DNA from: Glycomyces xiaoerkulensis
GTDB taxonomy: Bacteria > Actinomycetota > Actinomycetes > Mycobacteriales > Micromonosporaceae
Reading direction: 5' to 3'
DNA: 64,000 nucleotides
Assembly: GCF_002798405.1 (NCBI RefSeq)
Contig: NZ_PGGV01000037.1
Coordinates: 186,001-250,000, forward strand
In this document: piece by piece, positions 24,219 through 32,199 of the stretch
Layout of the letters: each line of letters begins with the position of its first letter
Numbering within the stretch: position 1 is the stretch's first letter
Program-made: the position numbers and the translations under genes
Notes under the pieces: generated by a model
Seen by the model: only the letters and a program-made list of their open reading frames with translations
Database searches by the model: none
Told to the model about the DNA's origin: nothing

Positions 24219-25586
24219 CTATTCGACCAGGAGGAAGAAGTATCCGATGAAGATCACCATGAGGCCGTAGCCGATCGGGTGGACCTCCCGCCAGCGTCCT
24301 CTGGCGATCATGGTGATGGGGAAGAACAGCAGGCCGAGCGCGATCCCGTTGGCGATCGAGTAGGTCAGCGGCATCGCCGCGATGGTGATGAACGCCGGGA
24401 GGGCGTACTCGAGCCTGCCCCATTCGATCCCGCCGAGCTGCCTGGCCATGAGGACGCCGACGACGATGAGCGCCGGGGCGGTCACCTCGCCGTAGTTGGC
24501 CACGAGTGTGAACAGCGGGAAGGCGACCAGTGAGACCAGGAACCAGAGCGCGGTGGTGACCGAGGTCAGTCCGGTGCGGCCGCCGACCGAGACGCCCGCG
24601 GACGACTCGATGTAGGAGGTCGTGGTGGAGGTGCCGAGGACGGCGCCGCCCATGGTGGCGACCGAGTCGGCCGCCAGGGCGCGCCCGGCGCGGGGAAGCT
24701 TGCCGTCCTTGAGCATCCCGGCCTGCCCGGCGACCGCGAACAGCGTGCCGGCGGTGTCGAAGAAGTCCACGAACAGCATCGTGAGGACGACGATGATCAT
24801 CTGCGTGGTGAAGGCGTCGTCGATGCCGGTGAAAGCCGCGCCGAAGGCGTCCAGGTTGGGCGAGGAGGAGTCCGCGATCTCGAGCGGAATGTGCCCGGTG
24901 ACCACGCCGAGCACCAGGGTGGCGAGCATCCCGTAGAGGACCCCGCCCTTCCAGCCCAGGACCAGGAAGACGGCGGTGGCGGCCAGGCCGAACAGGGTGA
25001 GCAGCGCGGGCGCGGCGGTGAAGTCGCCGAGGGTGACCAGGGTGTCGGGGTGGGAGGCGACCAGGCCACCGCCCTGGAGGCCGATGAAGGCGATGAACAG
25101 GCCGATGCCGGCGCCGGTGGCGAGCTTCATCTGCGTGGGGATGGCGTTGATGATCGTCTCGCGGATGCCGGTGACGGCCAGGACGAAGAAGATGACGCCG
25201 GAGGCGAGCGTGCCGGTCAGGGCGGTCTGCCAGGGGATGCCCATGCCGACGACGACGCTGAAGGCGAAGAAGGCGTTCAGTCCCATGCCCGGGGCGAGTG
25301 CGATCGGGTACCGGGCCCACAGGCCCATGACGAGGCAGCCGAGAGCCGCGGCCAGGGCGGTGGCGGTGAAGATCGCTCCGGGGTCGGGGGCGTTGCCGGC
25401 GCCGAGGGCGTCGGCGATCCCGAAGCTGAGGATGCCGGGGTTGACGGCCAGGATGTAGGCCATCGCGAGGAAGGTCGTGGTGCCGGCGAGCAGTTCACGG
25501 GCGACGCCGGTCTTGTTCTCCGACAAGCGGAAGTAGCGGTCGAGCGGTCGCTTCACGGCGGGAGGCAGTTTCAAGGCGTTGGCCAT
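24219..25586 (-). CDS. AzgA/NCS2-family purine (guanine/hypoxanthine) permease
   Basis: The 455-residue protein has about 12 helices and the AzgA-type pattern: RELLAGTTTFLAMAYILAVN near the N-terminus, APGMGLNAFFAFSVVVGMG, LFVDFFDTAGTLFAVAGQAG, and ALGTSTTTSYIESSAGVSVG-like text (GTSTTTSYIESSAGVSVGGRTG). It imports purine bases by proton symport. ATG 25586 has AGGAG 7 bases upstream; the open frame extends to 25625 without such a site. Its leader of more than 130 bases holds a terminator-like hairpin, so transcription attenuation is possible. Confidence 0.92.
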   Translation of the reverse strand: MANALKLPPAVKRPLDRYFRLSENKTGVARELLAGTTTFLAMAYILAVNPGILSFGIADALGAGNAPDPGAIFTATALAAALGCLVMGLWARYPIALAPGMGLNAFFAFSVVVGMGIPWQTALTGTLASGVIFFVLAVTGIRETIINAIPTQMKLATGAGIGLFIAFIGLQGGGLVASHPDTLVTLGDFTAAPALLTLFGLAATAVFLVLGWKGGVLYGMLATLVLGVVTGHIPLEIADSSSPNLDAFGAAFTGIDDAFTTQMIIVVLTMLFVDFFDTAGTLFAVAGQAGMLKDGKLPRAGRALAADSVATMGGAVLGTSTTTSYIESSAGVSVGGRTGLTSVTTALWFLVSLVAFPLFTLVANYGEVTAPALIVVGVLMARQLGGIEWGRLEYALPAFITIAAMPLTYSIANGIALGLLFFPITMIARGRWREVHPIGYGLMVIFIGYFFLLVE

Positions 25587-25721
25587 TCGGGCATCTCCTG
25601 TGACGGGCGCGTCGGGGCCGGGCAATGGTTCCCCTGGGGACGCGGAGCAATCGGATTCGGCTCTGAACCTGTCGGTAATCTACCGTGCCCGAGGCGGCAT
25701 GGCGAGTGGAGCCGCGCACAG

Positions 25722-25759
25722 AAAAACGCCCCGGAACCAAGGGGGAAGGTTCCGGGGCG
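25722..25759 (-). terminator. Intrinsic terminator-like hairpin in the purine permease leader
   Basis: On the minus strand CGCCCCGGAACC (25759-25748) pairs perfectly with GGTTCCGGGGCG (25738-25727), loop of 9, followed at once by TTTTTC. This 12-bp stem plus T5 is the best intrinsic terminator in the window. It lies about 170 bases past the LPXTG gene stop and 136 bases before the purine permease ATG. It could end the former or act as an attenuator for the latter. Confidence 0.75.
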
Positions 25760-25763
25760 GTGA

Positions 25764-25900
25764 AGGCCGCACCCCCGGTGGCAGGAATCCGGGGGCGCGA
25801 CAAGGACCGCACCGTCAAGCAGCGGGCGGTAGTTCCGAGGATCCGACCCCTGAGACAACTGCTAAACGCGGGAGCGCTTCACGAGGTTGCATAACGTTTT
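25764..25900 (-). promoter_or_regulatory. Structured leader upstream of the purine permease (possible riboswitch or attenuator)
   Basis: Upstream of the terminator, on the minus strand, two more stems form: ACCGCCCG against CGGTGCGGT (25830-25806) and GCGCCCCCGG against CCGGGGGTGC (25798-25769). Three successive stems, the last a terminator, in front of a purine transporter look like a cis-regulatory RNA. The purine-riboswitch core (three-way junction with the conserved UAUA and CUACC-type loops) is not present apart from a lone CTACC, so the class cannot be named. Confidence 0.4.
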
Positions 25901-25929
25901 AATAACGCACTCAGGGGCGTGCTCGACCG

Positions 25930-26676
25930 CTACCAGCTCTCGGTGGCCCGGCGGCGGCGCATCACGAAGAACAGCGCGGCACCGGTGGCGGCCAGCGCGG
26001 CGGCCGAAACCAGCGCGACGGTCAGCGGGGCGCCGGTGGTCGGCAGCTCGTCGCCGGCCGGGGAGGTCGAAGCCTCACCGGGGCTGGTCGTCTCCTCGCC
26101 GGGGGTCGTCTCGTCGCCCCCGGGAGGCGTGGACTGGTCGTCACCCGGAGGGGTGGAGCCGTCATCACCGGGGGGCGTGCTCTGGTCGTCGTCGGGCACA
26201 CCGTCGGCCGGGCAGGCGTGGGTGACATTGAAGACCGGCTCATCCTTCTTGGCACCGGTGATCTCGGCTTTGGCGGTCTTCAGCTTCCATCCTTCGGGCG
26301 TGCCGACGTAGGCGTGCTTCTCTTGGCCGCTCTCGCCCGGAGAGACGACGGTGGCCTCAAGCTCGCTGGTGTCCCCGCCCGGCTCCTCGAACGTGGCGAT
26401 CACCGACTCGAAAGTCTCGCCTTGGCTGTTGGGCAGCAGGAAGACCCAGCCGTCGTAGTCATCGGGCTTCTCGTCCGGGATGTGCTCGCTCTCGCCGCAG
26501 ATCTGCGGAAACTCGTCGGAGTCGACGTACGTATCCTGGTGCGCGGACTTCAGCTCCGCGGGGTCGGTGTGGTCGTTGGCCTGGCCCGGAGCCGCAAAGG
26601 CCAGGGCGCCCGCCACGCCGACCGCTCCTGCCGCGGCCAGCGCCCCGAGCCTGTTCAGAGGTTGCTTGAGTTCCAC
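25930..26676 (-). CDS. LPXTG-anchored secreted protein
   Basis: The 248-residue precursor starts at GTG 26676 behind GGAGAG. It has a signal peptide (RLGALAAAGAVGVAGALAFA, cleavage near GQA-ND), a ~130-residue ectodomain with two Cys (PQICGES, THACPADG), an acidic STPPGDD/STPPGGD repeat spacer, and a complete sorting signal. That signal is LPTTG, a 20-residue hydrophobic helix and the basic tail MRRRRATESW. It should be linked to peptidoglycan by a sortase (none encoded here). The ectodomain is not recognised; it could be an adhesin or a wall-linked partner of surface layers. Confidence 0.88.
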   Translation of the reverse strand: MELKQPLNRLGALAAAGAVGVAGALAFAAPGQANDHTDPAELKSAHQDTYVDSDEFPQICGESEHIPDEKPDDYDGWVFLLPNSQGETFESVIATFEEPGGDTSELEATVVSPGESGQEKHAYVGTPEGWKLKTAKAEITGAKKDEPVFNVTHACPADGVPDDDQSTPPGDDGSTPPGDDQSTPPGGDETTPGEETTSPGEASTSPAGDELPTTGAPLTVALVSAAALAATGAALFFVMRRRRATESW

Positions 26677-26911
26677 TTATTACTCTCCGTGATGAGATGA
26701 ATATAGGGATCGAATGTGCCGGATTCGAACTGGGCAATAGCTGAACGCGCGAGCGGTCCGCAAGGTTGCATCGCAATTTGATGTCTTCCCAGGCAGGAGG
26801 CCACTTGCGTGGATTCGCCCCGCTTCGTCCCCGGAGTCGGCGGGCTCCCGGCGGCGGCCGGGCCGCGCTCCCGGATCCGGAGAGGCGGCCTCGTAGTGGG
26901 ATCCTGTCCCC
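26677..26911. promoter_or_regulatory. Divergent LPXTG gene / GH95 gene region
   Basis: The 235-bp gap contains both promoters. The LPXTG side (26690-26790) is AT-richer than average. No clear operator is seen. Confidence 0.3.
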
Positions 26912-29194
26912 ATGGCGGAGGACTTGAAATTGACCTACGACCGCGCGCCCGAGGCCTGGCACGAGGGGCTGCCGATCGGCAACGGCCGCATCGGGGCGAT
27001 GATCGGCGCGGGCCTCATCACCCTCAACGAGGACGGGTTCTGGTCCGGAGACGGCCTCTGGCAGGTGCCCGAGGGCGTCGAGGGAGTCGTCGACGAGGCG
27101 GCCGAAGCGATCCGGCGCGGCGAGCACCACGCCGCTGACCGGCTCCTCAGCGGCCTGCAGGGCGACGGCACGCAGGCCTACCAGCTGGCCGGGACGCTGC
27201 GTTCGGCGCACTCCGACGACGCCGAGTCCGAGCGGCGCGAGCTGGACCTGCGCGACGGGCTGGCGACCGTGGAGCGGGGCCGCGTCCGGCAGGAGGCGCT
27301 CGTCTCGGCCCATTTTGGGGTGCTGGCGGTGCGCTGGATCGCCGAGGAGCCGTTCGAGCTCTCGCTGGACTTCGAATGGCCTCACCGGCACGGCTCGACG
27401 CTGGCCGACTTCGACGAGCTGACCTTCACCGGTTACGCCCCCAAGAACGTTCCGCCCAAGACCGAGCCCGGCGAGATCGATTACTCCGGCATCGACGGCG
27501 TGCGCGGCATCTGCCTGAACGCGCAACTGCGGTGCGACGGCGACCTGGCCCCGCGCGACGGCGGCTTCCAATTCACCGACTGCCGCGAAGCCGTGGTATT
27601 CCTGGCGATGCGCAGCGGTGCCGACCCCAACGAGCTGCTGCCGCAGGTCAAGCGGGAGTCGCGGCACGCCGCGGCCAACGGCTGGAAGACCCTGGCCGAA
27701 CGTCACGTGGCCGAGCACCGGGAGGTCATGGACCGGGTCCGGCTCGAGATCGGCGGCGAGCGCCCGGAGGCGCCGGTCGACGAGCGGCTGCGCCGCCGGG
27801 CGGCCCGGGAGTCCGACGAACAACTGCCGGTGCTGGCGTTCCAGTTCGGCCGCTACCTGCTGGCCGCCTCCTCGCGCCCCGGCACCCAGGCGGCGAATCT
27901 CCAGGGGATCTGGAACGACCGGGTCGACCCGCCCTGGCACTGCGACTACACCACCAACATCAACGTCGAGATGAACTACTGGCCGGCCGAGACCTGCGCG
28001 ATGCCCGATCTCCACGGGCCGCTGTTCGACCTCGTCGACGACCTGTCGCGCAGCGGGACCGAGACCGCCCGGAAGCTGTACGGCGCCGGCGGGTGGTGCT
28101 GCCACCACAACACCGACCTCTGGCGGCTGACCACCCCGTGCGACGGGAACCCCGCCTGGCAGAACTGGCCGATGGCGGGTCTGTGGCTGAGCATGCACCT
28201 GGCCGAGCACTGGAGGTTCACCCGCGACGAGGAATTCCTGGCCGATCGGCTGCCGACCGTGCTGGGGGCGGCGCGGTTCGCGCTCGACCGGTTGAGCGCG
28301 AACCGGGACGGCAAGCTGGTCACCAATCCCGCCACCAGCCCGGAGAACCGGTTCACGACGCCCGAGGGCGAGGCGGCGGTCGACGAGACGACGGCGATGG
28401 ACGCCGCGCTCGTGCGGGAACTGTTCGAGTTCGTGCTGGAGGCCGCCGACATCGTCGCCGAGACCGTCCACGGGGAGCACCTGGCGGTGGTCACCGCCGT
28501 CAGGGAGGCGCTGCCGCGCTTGGCCGGGCCGGGGATCGGGTCGGACGGCCGGATCCTGGAGTGGGCCGGCGAACGCGAGGAGGCCGAGGTCCACCACCGG
28601 CACCTCTCGCACCTCTACGGGGTCTTCCCGGGATCGTCGTTCACCGCCTCGCCGGAGTTGATGGAGGCCGCGCGGCGGAGCCTCGAGGTGCGCGGGGACG
28701 CGGGCACCGGCTGGTCGCTGGCGTGGAAGACCGCGCTGTGGGCGCGGCTGCGCGACGGCGACCGGGCCCACAAACTGCTCGGCGAGTTCCTCACTCCGGT
28801 CGGATTCCGCCGGTCGGAGACCGAGTACGCCGACGGAGGGGTCTACGACTCGCTGCTGTGCGCGCACCCGCCGTTCCAGATCGACGGGAACTTCGGCACC
28901 ACCGCCGCGATCGCCGAGATGCTGGTGCAGTCGCACCGCACCCGGGATGAGGTGCCGGTCGTCGAGCTCCTTCCCGCGCTGCCGGGCGCCTGGTCCGAGG
29001 GTGAGGTCGAAGGGCTCCGGGCCCGCGGGGGCGTGATCGTGGAGCGCCTGGCCTGGCGCGGCGGCAAGGTCGTCGAATGCACGCTGAGGGCGACCATCGA
29101 CACCGGGTTCCATCTGGAGATGCCCGGCGCCGGGGGCGACCGGAAGCATGCGCTCGCGGCCGGGGAATCGTGGAGGCTCGAGAACGGGCGGTGA
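26912..29194 (+). CDS. GH95-family glycoside hydrolase (alpha-L-fucosidase/galactosidase type)
   Basis: The 760-residue protein follows GH95 organisation: an N-terminal beta-sandwich starting YDRAPEAWHEGLPIGNGRIG, an (alpha/alpha)6 barrel and a C-terminal beta domain. Conserved sites are NLQGIWNDRVDPPWHCDY followed by TNINVEMNYWPAE (the paired Asn that assist the base), HHRHLSHLYGVFPGS and PPFQIDGNFGTTAAIAEM with the catalytic Asp. Characterised members invert alpha-1,2-L-fucosides or alpha-L-galactosides. No signal peptide is present, so it probably acts on imported oligosaccharides. The ATG 26912 is clear. It stands alone, with no sugar transporter nearby. Confidence 0.9.
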   Translation: MAEDLKLTYDRAPEAWHEGLPIGNGRIGAMIGAGLITLNEDGFWSGDGLWQVPEGVEGVVDEAAEAIRRGEHHAADRLLSGLQGDGTQAYQLAGTLRSAHSDDAESERRELDLRDGLATVERGRVRQEALVSAHFGVLAVRWIAEEPFELSLDFEWPHRHGSTLADFDELTFTGYAPKNVPPKTEPGEIDYSGIDGVRGICLNAQLRCDGDLAPRDGGFQFTDCREAVVFLAMRSGADPNELLPQVKRESRHAAANGWKTLAERHVAEHREVMDRVRLEIGGERPEAPVDERLRRRAARESDEQLPVLAFQFGRYLLAASSRPGTQAANLQGIWNDRVDPPWHCDYTTNINVEMNYWPAETCAMPDLHGPLFDLVDDLSRSGTETARKLYGAGGWCCHHNTDLWRLTTPCDGNPAWQNWPMAGLWLSMHLAEHWRFTRDEEFLADRLPTVLGAARFALDRLSANRDGKLVTNPATSPENRFTTPEGEAAVDETTAMDAALVRELFEFVLEAADIVAETVHGEHLAVVTAVREALPRLAGPGIGSDGRILEWAGEREEAEVHHRHLSHLYGVFPGSSFTASPELMEAARRSLEVRGDAGTGWSLAWKTALWARLRDGDRAHKLLGEFLTPVGFRRSETEYADGGVYDSLLCAHPPFQIDGNFGTTAAIAEMLVQSHRTRDEVPVVELLPALPGAWSEGEVEGLRARGGVIVERLAWRGGKVVECTLRATIDTGFHLEMPGAGGDRKHALAAGESWRLENGR

Positions 29195-29263
29195 ACGGGG
29201 CGGCCGGAGCCCTGTGCGGGCCCCGGCCGTTGGGTATGAACGGTATGAAGGTGAAGGTCCGCG

Positions 29264-29770
29264 TCAGCAGTCCGAGCCGATGACGTTCCCCAGCACTGTT
29301 ATCCCGCAGACGCTCCAGTCGAGCGCCCCGGTGGCGTCGATGTTCACCAGCGGGACCCCGCGGTCCGGTCGGACCGGTTCGTCCTCACCGGTGTTCGAGT
29401 CGTCGCATTCGACCTCCCCGGTCTCGGACGCCACGGCGACCCCGCAGACTTCCCATTTGGCGAAGTCGCGGAGGTCGACGTCGGCCGCCGACAGGGAGGC
29501 GTGGCCGGCGGGCTCGGGCGCCTCGGGCAACCGCCGGCCGACCGCCTCGGCGGCCCCGGCCGCATCGGTACCGAAGGTGCTCTGACAGGCGGAATCGAGT
29601 GCCGTTCCGGCGGACTGCTCTCCGCACACGAACGGCACCAGCGACCGCTCACCGGTCTGAACCGAGGCCAGAGTCAGCCAGTCCGGTGTGGTCGGCCATG
29701 CCGCGCCGCTCGGGATCGCCGCCGCGGCGGCGGCGACGGCCGAAGCCGCCACAATGGTCCTGTAACGCAT
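29264..29770 (-). CDS. Secreted protein, divergent member of the chaplin-like set
   Basis: The 168-residue precursor has a signal peptide (MRYRTIVAASAVAAAAAAIP, cleavage near GAA-WP). The C-terminal half contains two units related to those of the next two genes: DVDLRDFAKWEVCGVAVASE and LVNIDATGALDWSVCGITVLGNVIG. The remaining N-terminal half has two further Cys and no known domain. It lies 60 bases downstream of a paralogue in the same orientation. Function is inferred only from family likeness: a small surface-active or wall-surface protein. Confidence 0.7.
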   Translation of the reverse strand: MRYRTIVAASAVAAAAAAIPSGAAWPTTPDWLTLASVQTGERSLVPFVCGEQSAGTALDSACQSTFGTDAAGAAEAVGRRLPEAPEPAGHASLSAADVDLRDFAKWEVCGVAVASETGEVECDDSNTGEDEPVRPDRGVPLVNIDATGALDWSVCGITVLGNVIGSDC

Positions 29771-29830
29771 AGCTTCCTTCGATGTCCGCCTACGAGCGTC
29801 TTCACGATGCGGGCCGGGGCCCGACGGCTC

Positions 29831-30241
29831 CTACCAGTCGCCCTGGTCGGCGCCCTTCGCCTTGTGGTCGCCGCCCTCGCTGACGTGGTCCTGGTTAAGG
29901 CACTGCTGGTCGAGCGACGGCGAGACGGCGATGTTCTGGCCGCAGATCTGCCAGTGCAGCGCGCTCGAGGCGTCGGCGTTGATCGCCGAGACGTCCCCGG
30001 CGGTCACGCCGGACTGCGGGCCCTCACCGATGTGGTCGCGGTTGTCGCAGACCTGGCCGAACGACTGGGCCAGTACGTTCTGACCGCAGATCTGCCAGTG
30101 GGCCAGGCTCGAAGCGTCCAGGTTGACCAGGGACGTGTCCCCGGCGGACACGCCGGAGTTCTGCGCCATCGCGGGCGCGGCGGCTCCGGCGGCGGCCATG
30201 CCTGCCGCGGCGAACGCGGCGAAGGCGGTGGTCTTGCGCAT
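29831..30241 (-). CDS. Chaplin-like secreted protein with two repeats (copy 1)
   Basis: The 136-residue precursor has a signal peptide (TTAFAAFAAAGMAAAGAAAP, cleavage near AMA-QN). Two ~40-residue repeats follow: SGVSAGDTSLVNLDASSLAH / WQICGQNVLAQSFGQVCDN and SGVTAGDVSAINADASSALH / WQICGQNIAVSPSLDQQCLN. The spacing SGV-x-AG-D ... C-G-x-N-V ... F-G-x2-C-x-N parallels the chaplin domain (two Cys, Gly/Asn/Val-rich) of Streptomyces surface proteins, but the HWQICGQN core is different. The last 20 residues are hydrophilic. It is nearly identical over much of its length to the next gene. Chaplin-type assembly on aerial hyphae is inferred. Confidence 0.75.
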   Translation of the reverse strand: MRKTTAFAAFAAAGMAAAGAAAPAMAQNSGVSAGDTSLVNLDASSLAHWQICGQNVLAQSFGQVCDNRDHIGEGPQSGVTAGDVSAINADASSALHWQICGQNIAVSPSLDQQCLNQDHVSEGGDHKAKGADQGDW

Positions 30242-30600
30242 GGTGTTGAAGTTCCTTTCTCGAAGTGCAGGGGCGGGTCCGTGTGAGCTCGCCCCCGGGT
30301 CCCGCTGTCGGGTCTATTCGGACACGTGGTCCTGGTTGAGGCACTGCTGGTCGAGCGACGGCGAGACGGCGACGTTCTGGCCGCAGATCTGCCAGTGGGC
30401 GGCGCTGGAGGCGTCCACGTTCGCCAGGGACACGTCCCCGGCGGTGACGCCCGACTGCGGGCCCTCACCGATGTGGTCGCGGTTGTCGCAGACCTGGCCG
30501 AACGACTGGGCCAGCAAGTTCTGGCCGCAGATCTGCCAGTGCAGGGCGTCGGAGGCGTCCAGGTTGATCAGCGAGACGTCCCCGGCGGCCACGCCCGAGT
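29887..30600 (-). repeat. Tandem duplication of a chaplin-like gene (about 275 bp per copy)
   Basis: DNA 29887-30160 and 30328-30600 are near-identical over long stretches, for example the shared text GGTCGAGCGACGGCGAGACG and CGGTTGTCGCAGACCTGGCC. Each copy also contains an internal duplication of the 40-codon unit. The high DNA identity implies a recent duplication or gene conversion. Confidence 0.85.
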
Positions 30601-30685
30601 TGTTGCCGGTCGCCGTGGCGGGGGCGGCGGCGCCGATGGCGGCGACGCCGGCGGCAGCGGCTGCGACGGTAAGAACCTTGCGCAT
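30314..30685 (-). CDS. Chaplin-like secreted protein with two repeats (copy 2)
   Basis: The 123-residue precursor starts at ATG 30685 (MRKVLTVAAAAAGVAAIGAA, cleavage near ATA-TG). It has the same two-repeat build as its neighbour: SGVAAGDVSLINLDASDALH with WQICGQNLLAQSFGQVCDN, then SGVTAGDVSLANVDASSAAH with WQICGQNVAVSPSLDQQCLN. It ends at HVSE without the hydrophilic tail. The open frame upstream to 30877 is not part of the protein. The pair arose by tandem duplication. Copy 2 lies first in the transcription direction. Confidence 0.78.
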   Translation of the reverse strand: MRKVLTVAAAAAGVAAIGAAAPATATGNNSGVAAGDVSLINLDASDALHWQICGQNLLAQSFGQVCDNRDHIGEGPQSGVTAGDVSLANVDASSAAHWQICGQNVAVSPSLDQQCLNQDHVSE

Positions 30686-30899
30686 GATGCTTTTCGTTTC
30701 CTTCTTGGTTGTGCGCCCGATGGCTCGGGCGGCTTCCTTTGGATTCGGCCGGTCTTCTCGAGAAGGCGGCCGGTGTGGGCCGGGCCGCGCGTCGGCGCGC
30801 CGGACAGCGCCGAGGGACGGACCTCGGGCGTTGCAACCGGTGGGATCGGGCGCACTGCGGCAAATGCGCTGAGACAACCCGCGCCGACGCGCGGGGGCG

Positions 30900-31910
30900 C
30901 TAATCAGGGGCGACGGACAGCTCGGCGGCGCGGTCCACGGGCCGCCCCAATTCCCCGATCACCGCGCAGTCGAGCGACACCTGCTCGTCGGCGGTGCAGG
31001 GGGAGACGTCGACGGCGGATTTGCCACCGTCCACACTGATACCGGCGGTTGAGCCAGCGGCTCCACCGGGGATGACGCTCAGGTGCTGCAGTGCGAGCCC
31101 GTCTGCGGGCTCGGGCTGCTCGGCGTCGGCGATCGGCGACCGCATCCGGTCGGGTGCGATCGGGTCCGCCTCCGCCGCGCCGGTTTCGGCGGCGGAGCGC
31201 TCGAGGTCGGCGGCCGACCGGTCGTTGTGCACTCTCGCGAGTGCCGCCGCCACCTCGACGGGGACCGTGTCCGGTTGGAGGGCGGTGAAGCTCGCCTGTC
31301 CTCGGCCGTCGGCGAGGACGCCCCCGGGCGGCGTCGCATCGCTCGTCGTCGCGAGGCCATCGGTCACCAGTCGCGCCACCACGTCGACCTCATCGGTCAC
31401 GGGCGCGACGGTCTCGTAGACCCCGGACACCGCGTCGGCCGGGTCGTGCGCCACCGCGGACGCATCGTCGACCAGGGTTCCCAACAGCGGTGTCACCACT
31501 CCATCGGCACTGTCCTCGCTGGACTTGCCATTCGCATCGCCGGACGACGCTTCGCTCCGCAGCACGTCCGACACGGACTCGACCGGCTCTTCCACCAGCG
31601 AACCCGCCGTCTCGGTCAGGCCCGACACCAGCCCCGGCGCCGATCCCTCGTCCGCGGATGCTTCATGTCCCTGCTGGTCTTGCGGGACCAGTCGCGCGGC
31701 CAGACGCGACGGATCGAGCACCTCTGCGGTGAGCGAGTCGGTCACCGCGGCAAGGCCCTGTGCCTCGGCGGTTTCGTCCGATGCCCAAGCGGTCGCCGTG
31801 CCGAAGGCCCCCAACAACAGGAAGCCGAACACTGCGAACACGGCGCCGAGGAGGAGCCGAGGCACGCCGAGCCGGCGGGTGTTGCCGCCGCTTCGCTCGA
31901 TGCTCGCCAT
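30900..31910 (-). CDS. Secreted or membrane-anchored protein of unknown function
   Basis: The 336-residue protein starts at ATG 31910 with GGAGGAG 6 bases upstream; the frame is open to 32042 but those residues are not native. One hydrophobic segment (LLLGAVFAVFGFLLLGAFGT, residues 18-37, ending AWA) is a signal peptide or anchor. The rest is acidic, Ala/Val/Asp-rich and weakly amphipathic, with several short similar blocks (GLVSGLTETAGSLVEEPVES, PLLGTLVDDASAVAHDPADA). It ends in a globular-looking part with one Cys pair (SPCTADEQVSLDCAVIG). It lies upstream of the chaplin-like genes in the same orientation, so a role in the hyphal or spore surface is possible but unproved. Confidence 0.75.
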   Translation of the reverse strand: MASIERSGGNTRRLGVPRLLLGAVFAVFGFLLLGAFGTATAWASDETAEAQGLAAVTDSLTAEVLDPSRLAARLVPQDQQGHEASADEGSAPGLVSGLTETAGSLVEEPVESVSDVLRSEASSGDANGKSSEDSADGVVTPLLGTLVDDASAVAHDPADAVSGVYETVAPVTDEVDVVARLVTDGLATTSDATPPGGVLADGRGQASFTALQPDTVPVEVAAALARVHNDRSAADLERSAAETGAAEADPIAPDRMRSPIADAEQPEPADGLALQHLSVIPGGAAGSTAGISVDGGKSAVDVSPCTADEQVSLDCAVIGELGRPVDRAAELSVAPD

Positions 31911-32071
31911 GGGTCTCCTCCGACGTCCTGAACCTGAGCGCGAGCACTTCGTGCGCTCGCACCCAGAAGAACGAAACGACCTGAAGCCCGGATACGGGGC
32001 GAAGGAGATTTTCTGGTGCAAATTTGGTAGAAGAGCACTCACTTAACACCCCGAGCCCCACTGGTGGCCGG

Positions 32072-32088
32072 TTTACAGAGCTTTTACA
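32072..32088 (+). promoter_or_regulatory. GlnR-like direct repeat upstream of glnII
   Basis: TTTACA at 32072-32077 recurs at 32083-32088, an 11-bp period, 112 bases before the glnII start. Actinobacterial GlnR sites are gTnAC-n6-GnAAC with the same period, so this is a plausible but imperfect nitrogen-control site. It is a pattern match only. Confidence 0.3.
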
Positions 32089-32199
32089 CGTGATCAACGA
32101 ACGGGTAATTGCTTCTTGCGAGCGTGTCCTGACAGACCGATCGCCGCGCGAGCGCCGACGTGCCCCCACCGGCGCCACCACGAGAAGGGCTCCTACCTG

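Noticed and set aside
25685-25894. 69-codon plus-strand frame opposite the purine permease leader
   Set aside because: It overlaps the stems and the terminator of the minus-strand leader and lacks a ribosome-binding site. I cannot exclude a small protein, but nothing supports it.
25764-25900. Classical purine (guanine/adenine) riboswitch
   Set aside because: A single CTACC is present but the other conserved junction and loop bases are absent.
26459-29149. 896-codon minus-strand open frame
   Set aside because: It is antisense to the GH95 gene, whose catalytic motifs are on the plus strand.
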